A stretch of 9,300 bases of DNA from an uncultured bacterium (GTDB lineage Bacteria; Bacteroidota; Bacteroidia; Bacteroidales; Muribaculaceae), in the NCBI GenBank assembly GCA_905214715.1, contig CAJMMT010000033.1:1-9300 (forward strand). Direction: 5' to 3'. A program made the position numbers and the translations under genes. Shown here in pieces: positions 7,512 to 9,300 of the stretch (positions are counted from its first letter, which is position 1; every line of letters begins with the position of its first letter). The notes beneath the pieces are model-generated. The model searched no databases and was not told where the DNA came from. It was given only the letters and a program-made list of their open reading frames with translations.

Positions 7512-8706
7512 ACTCCGAAGGAGATGGGAACCGATGTGAGATTATGGCGCATATGACAACTATTACGGATACGCCCACAAGAAGCAATGCCGTTGGATGC
7601 AATATATCACCCGACCCTGTTATAGGAGCGGCGACAGTCCCGAATATATAGCCTATGATTCCCAATATGGCCGATGCCATTCCGGCGTGAGCTCGTCCTT
7701 CATCCATAGCGAGCGTATTGGCCGACGTGAATATCATACCTAACGCGAAGAGCATGGGTATGAGCGGAAGTTCGTAACCCAGAAAATGTTTGCCGTGCCA
7801 TATGAGAATCGCTTCGGCTACTACGGAAGTAAAAAGGATAATCGCTCCGGTAAAGGATGCGTTACGAAGCGGTCTGAAACGGAGTGCAAGCATGGACCCT
7901 ACCACAACAGCCACGGAGTTGCACCCCATGATAATACCGAACTTGACTTGCGAAAATCCGAAATGAGTCTGCATTATGAACGGAGCCGACGAAATATATA
8001 TAAACAGCACACCCAATGCGGCTCCTTTCAAGAGCACATGCACCATGAACTTCCTGTTAACAAGCAAATCTTTATAGAGTGTGAAAGTCTTAAGCAGACT
8101 GATCTTTACACGAGATGCTTTAGGCAATGTTTCCCTGACTTTGAACGAGAAGCCGAATAATATTACAGCGAAGATTGATAAAGCCACAAATACACCGCGC
8201 CAACCCCAGTGGGACGATATGAGACCACCGATCACAGGTGCGCTTGCCGGCGCGAATCCGTTTATAGCGCCTATGATAGCCATTGTTTTGGCCAATTCCC
8301 TTTCTCCATAAACATCCGTCGGCATTGATCTTGCCAGAAAATATCCGCCTGCCGCACCGGCTCCTTGAAAAAACCTGCACACAATGAAAAAGTAGATGGT
8401 AGGGGAGAATATGCTTATTACAGCGGCCGCCAGGAACAGTAGTAACGAGGCTACAAGCACCGGTTTACGGCCATATTTGTCACTTGTAGGTCCCATTATG
8501 AACTCTCCCAATCCCAGACCGGCCATGCCGAGCGACAATCCAAGTTCTACTGTAGGCACACTGCATCCGAAAAACTTCGTCATAGAGGGCAATGACGGCA
8601 GATACATATCGTTTACAAAAGAGCCGAACGCACTTAATCCGGCCATATATATTACGAAGAAAACGAAATTGATACCCAATTTCGCGGAGTTGTCAGTATT
8701 ATCCAT
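7510..8706 (-). CDS. Bcr/CflA-type drug efflux transporter of the major facilitator superfamily
   Basis: This 398-residue inner-membrane protein is of normal length for a 12-helix proton-coupled drug antiporter. The Bcr/CflA branch is indicated by NDMYLPSLP (32-40) at the end of helix 1, with the conserved Asp33. Motif A, GPTSDKYGRKP (72-82), lies in the loop between helices 2 and 3. RFFQGAGAAGG (111-121) with ARSMPTDVY (125-133) lies around helix 4. The motif C-like proline and glycine stretch APASAPVIGG (152-161) is in helix 5. The second half is shorter on motifs but has the expected run of hydrophobic helices. The substrate cannot be read from sequence; family members export sulfonamides, bicyclomycin or chloramphenicol-like drugs. 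The ATG at 8706 is the first start of the frame and lacks a Shine-Dalgarno sequence. The gene stands alone, and its stop codon lies in the T-run of the opposing terminator. Confidence 0.9.
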   Translation of the reverse strand: MDNTDNSAKLGINFVFFVIYMAGLSAFGSFVNDMYLPSLPSMTKFFGCSVPTVELGLSLGMAGLGLGEFIMGPTSDKYGRKPVLVASLLLFLAAAVISIFSPTIYFFIVCRFFQGAGAAGGYFLARSMPTDVYGERELAKTMAIIGAINGFAPASAPVIGGLISSHWGWRGVFVALSIFAVILFGFSFKVRETLPKASRVKISLLKTFTLYKDLLVNRKFMVHVLLKGAALGVLFIYISSAPFIMQTHFGFSQVKFGIIMGCNSVAVVVGSMLALRFRPLRNASFTGAIILFTSVVAEAILIWHGKHFLGYELPLIPMLFALGMIFTSANTLAMDEGRAHAGMASAILGIIGYIFGTVAAPITGSGDILHPTALLLVGVSVIVVICAIISHRFPSPSE

Positions 8707-8751
8707 AAGCGAATGGTAATTTTACAGAATTCTAACCTCGCAATCCAAGTA

Positions 8752-8785
8752 TTTGTTCATTTTCCACATATCGATGTCACCTTTG
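8752..8785 (+). promoter_or_regulatory. Candidate Bacteroidota promoter for the DUF6249-like gene
   Basis: TTTG at 8752-8755 could serve as the -33 element. CACCTTTG at 8778-8785 differs from the -7 consensus TAnnTTTG at one base. The 22-base gap is slightly long. Transcription would start near 8792, giving a leader of about 65 bases before 8857. The box lies in the 150-base divergent gap; no equally good box was found for the transporter on the other strand. Confidence 0.35.
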
Positions 8786-8856
8786 CGTCCGTTATGGTGT
8801 CTATTAATCGAAATGTATCAAATCAACCTTATAAATAACCTTTAATTGTACTAACA

Positions 8857-9300
8857 ATAGAAGATATCCTCGTACCCATATTTATTTGCGCTATCCTTCC
8901 CATATCGATCGTATTGATAGTGTTTTTGTCGGTAATGAACAGCGAAAACAAACGCGCTAAGGTGTTGATAAAAGCCATAGAGTCGAATAACGGTATCGAT
9001 GCCGACAAACTTGCAGAGGCTCTGCAGAAACCGAAAAAAACCGCACGCGAGATTCTCAACGGTCGTTTGCTTCGCGGTTGCATCTTCTCATTTATCGGTC
9101 TCGCTTTGTGTATTATAGGAATTGTGTCGTTATGTACAGGCTCGGAGTTTTCATCAGACCCCGTAACTGTCCCTCTTATTTTCGGAGGCGCCTCAATCGC
9201 CATCGGCCTGAGCTACCTTGTGGTTTACTTTGTAACCCGAAAAGAGGGCAGGTTGGACATTTTGGGTGATGAATTACGTTGTAAAAGTTCTAAGTGGACA
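8857..9300 (+). CDS. DUF6249-like membrane protein, partial, with non-canonical start
   Basis: A plus-strand frame is open from 8839 to the right edge. Read from the ATA at 8857 it gives 148 residues: EDILVPIFICAILPISIV then a hydrophobic run (helix 1, about 5-27), a charged linker with KRAKVLIKAIESNNGIDADK (32-51) and KPKKTAREILNGRLLRG (58-74), helix 2 (about 75-93) and helix 3 (about 105-126), then VTRKEGRLDILGDEL. This three-helix plan and the linker motifs match, from memory, Bacteroidales proteins of the DUF6249 family, which often accompany ECF sigma factors; no sigma factor gene is visible here. The family's usual opening, ME followed by LVP, falls on ATA-GAA. There is no ATG, GTG or TTG between the upstream stop (8836-8838) and a TTG at 8914. 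The first ATG, at 8935, would remove helix 1. The biochemical role is unknown. Confidence 0.7.
   Translation, partial: MEDILVPIFICAILPISIVLIVFLSVMNSENKRAKVLIKAIESNNGIDADKLAEALQKPKKTAREILNGRLLRGCIFSFIGLALCIIGIVSLCTGSEFSSDPVTVPLIFGGASIAIGLSYLVVYFVTRKEGRLDILGDELRCKSSKWT

Noticed and set aside
8774..8845. 23-codon plus-strand frame upstream of the DUF6249-like gene
   Set aside because: It begins before the predicted transcription start and is in a different frame from the gene; considered as a leader peptide but unsupported.
8829..9203. 124-codon minus-strand frame at the right edge
   Set aside because: The opposite strand encodes a protein with clear transmembrane helices and family-like linker motifs; the minus frame shows neither.
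1..9300. CRISPR array, tRNA, rRNA, riboswitch or replication origin
   Set aside because: No regularly spaced repeats, no tRNA cloverleaf with CCA-end context, no conserved rRNA segments and no DnaA-box cluster near dnaE were seen on reading both strands.

Overview
The window looks like chromosomal DNA from a Bacteroidota species, most likely of the order Bacteroidales and possibly Muribaculaceae. Three things point there. DnaE carries the Bacteroidota-style PDIDVDFDDDGR active site. Promoter-like sequences match the Bacteroidota TAnnTTTG -7 consensus, and Shine-Dalgarno sequences are largely absent. The accessory genes (a SIMPL-domain anchor protein, a secreted protein ending in a YFNLQGQKI-type tail, and a DUF6249-like membrane protein) are typical of Bacteroidales. 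The family-level placement is inference; no database search was possible.

Layout from left to right. At the left edge is the N-terminal part of what looks like an IS4-type transposase on the minus strand (1-265). Its start codon sits directly against a large inverted repeat. An AT-rich stretch without a convincing gene follows (about 324-684). Next is dnaE (685-4392, +), the replicative DNA polymerase III alpha subunit. It runs convergently into a SIMPL/DUF541 envelope protein (4452-5153, -). The 59 bp between them contain a perfect 19-bp inverted repeat that begins at the base after the dnaE stop codon. The divergent gap 5154-5555 holds a self-contained element of about 186 bp with 22-bp imperfect terminal inverted repeats and an internal cruciform-like core. 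After it come a tandem 10-bp repeat and a good -7 promoter box. These lie upstream of a secreted 624-residue protein built from four or five related beta-rich repeats (5556-7430, +). A strong intrinsic terminator separates that gene from a convergent Bcr/CflA-type drug efflux transporter of the major facilitator superfamily (7510-8706, -). Divergent from the transporter, a three-helix DUF6249-like membrane protein runs off the right edge (8857 onward, +). Its reading frame has no ATG, GTG or TTG at the expected start.

The genes do not form one pathway. dnaE is housekeeping; the rest is a set of single-gene envelope, secretion and transport units with alternating orientation, separated by inverted repeats and bordered by mobile-element traces. 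The points most worth following up are the 186-bp inverted-repeat element, the non-canonical start of the last gene, the unnamed secreted repeat protein, and the RNA structure that may hide the transposase start codon.
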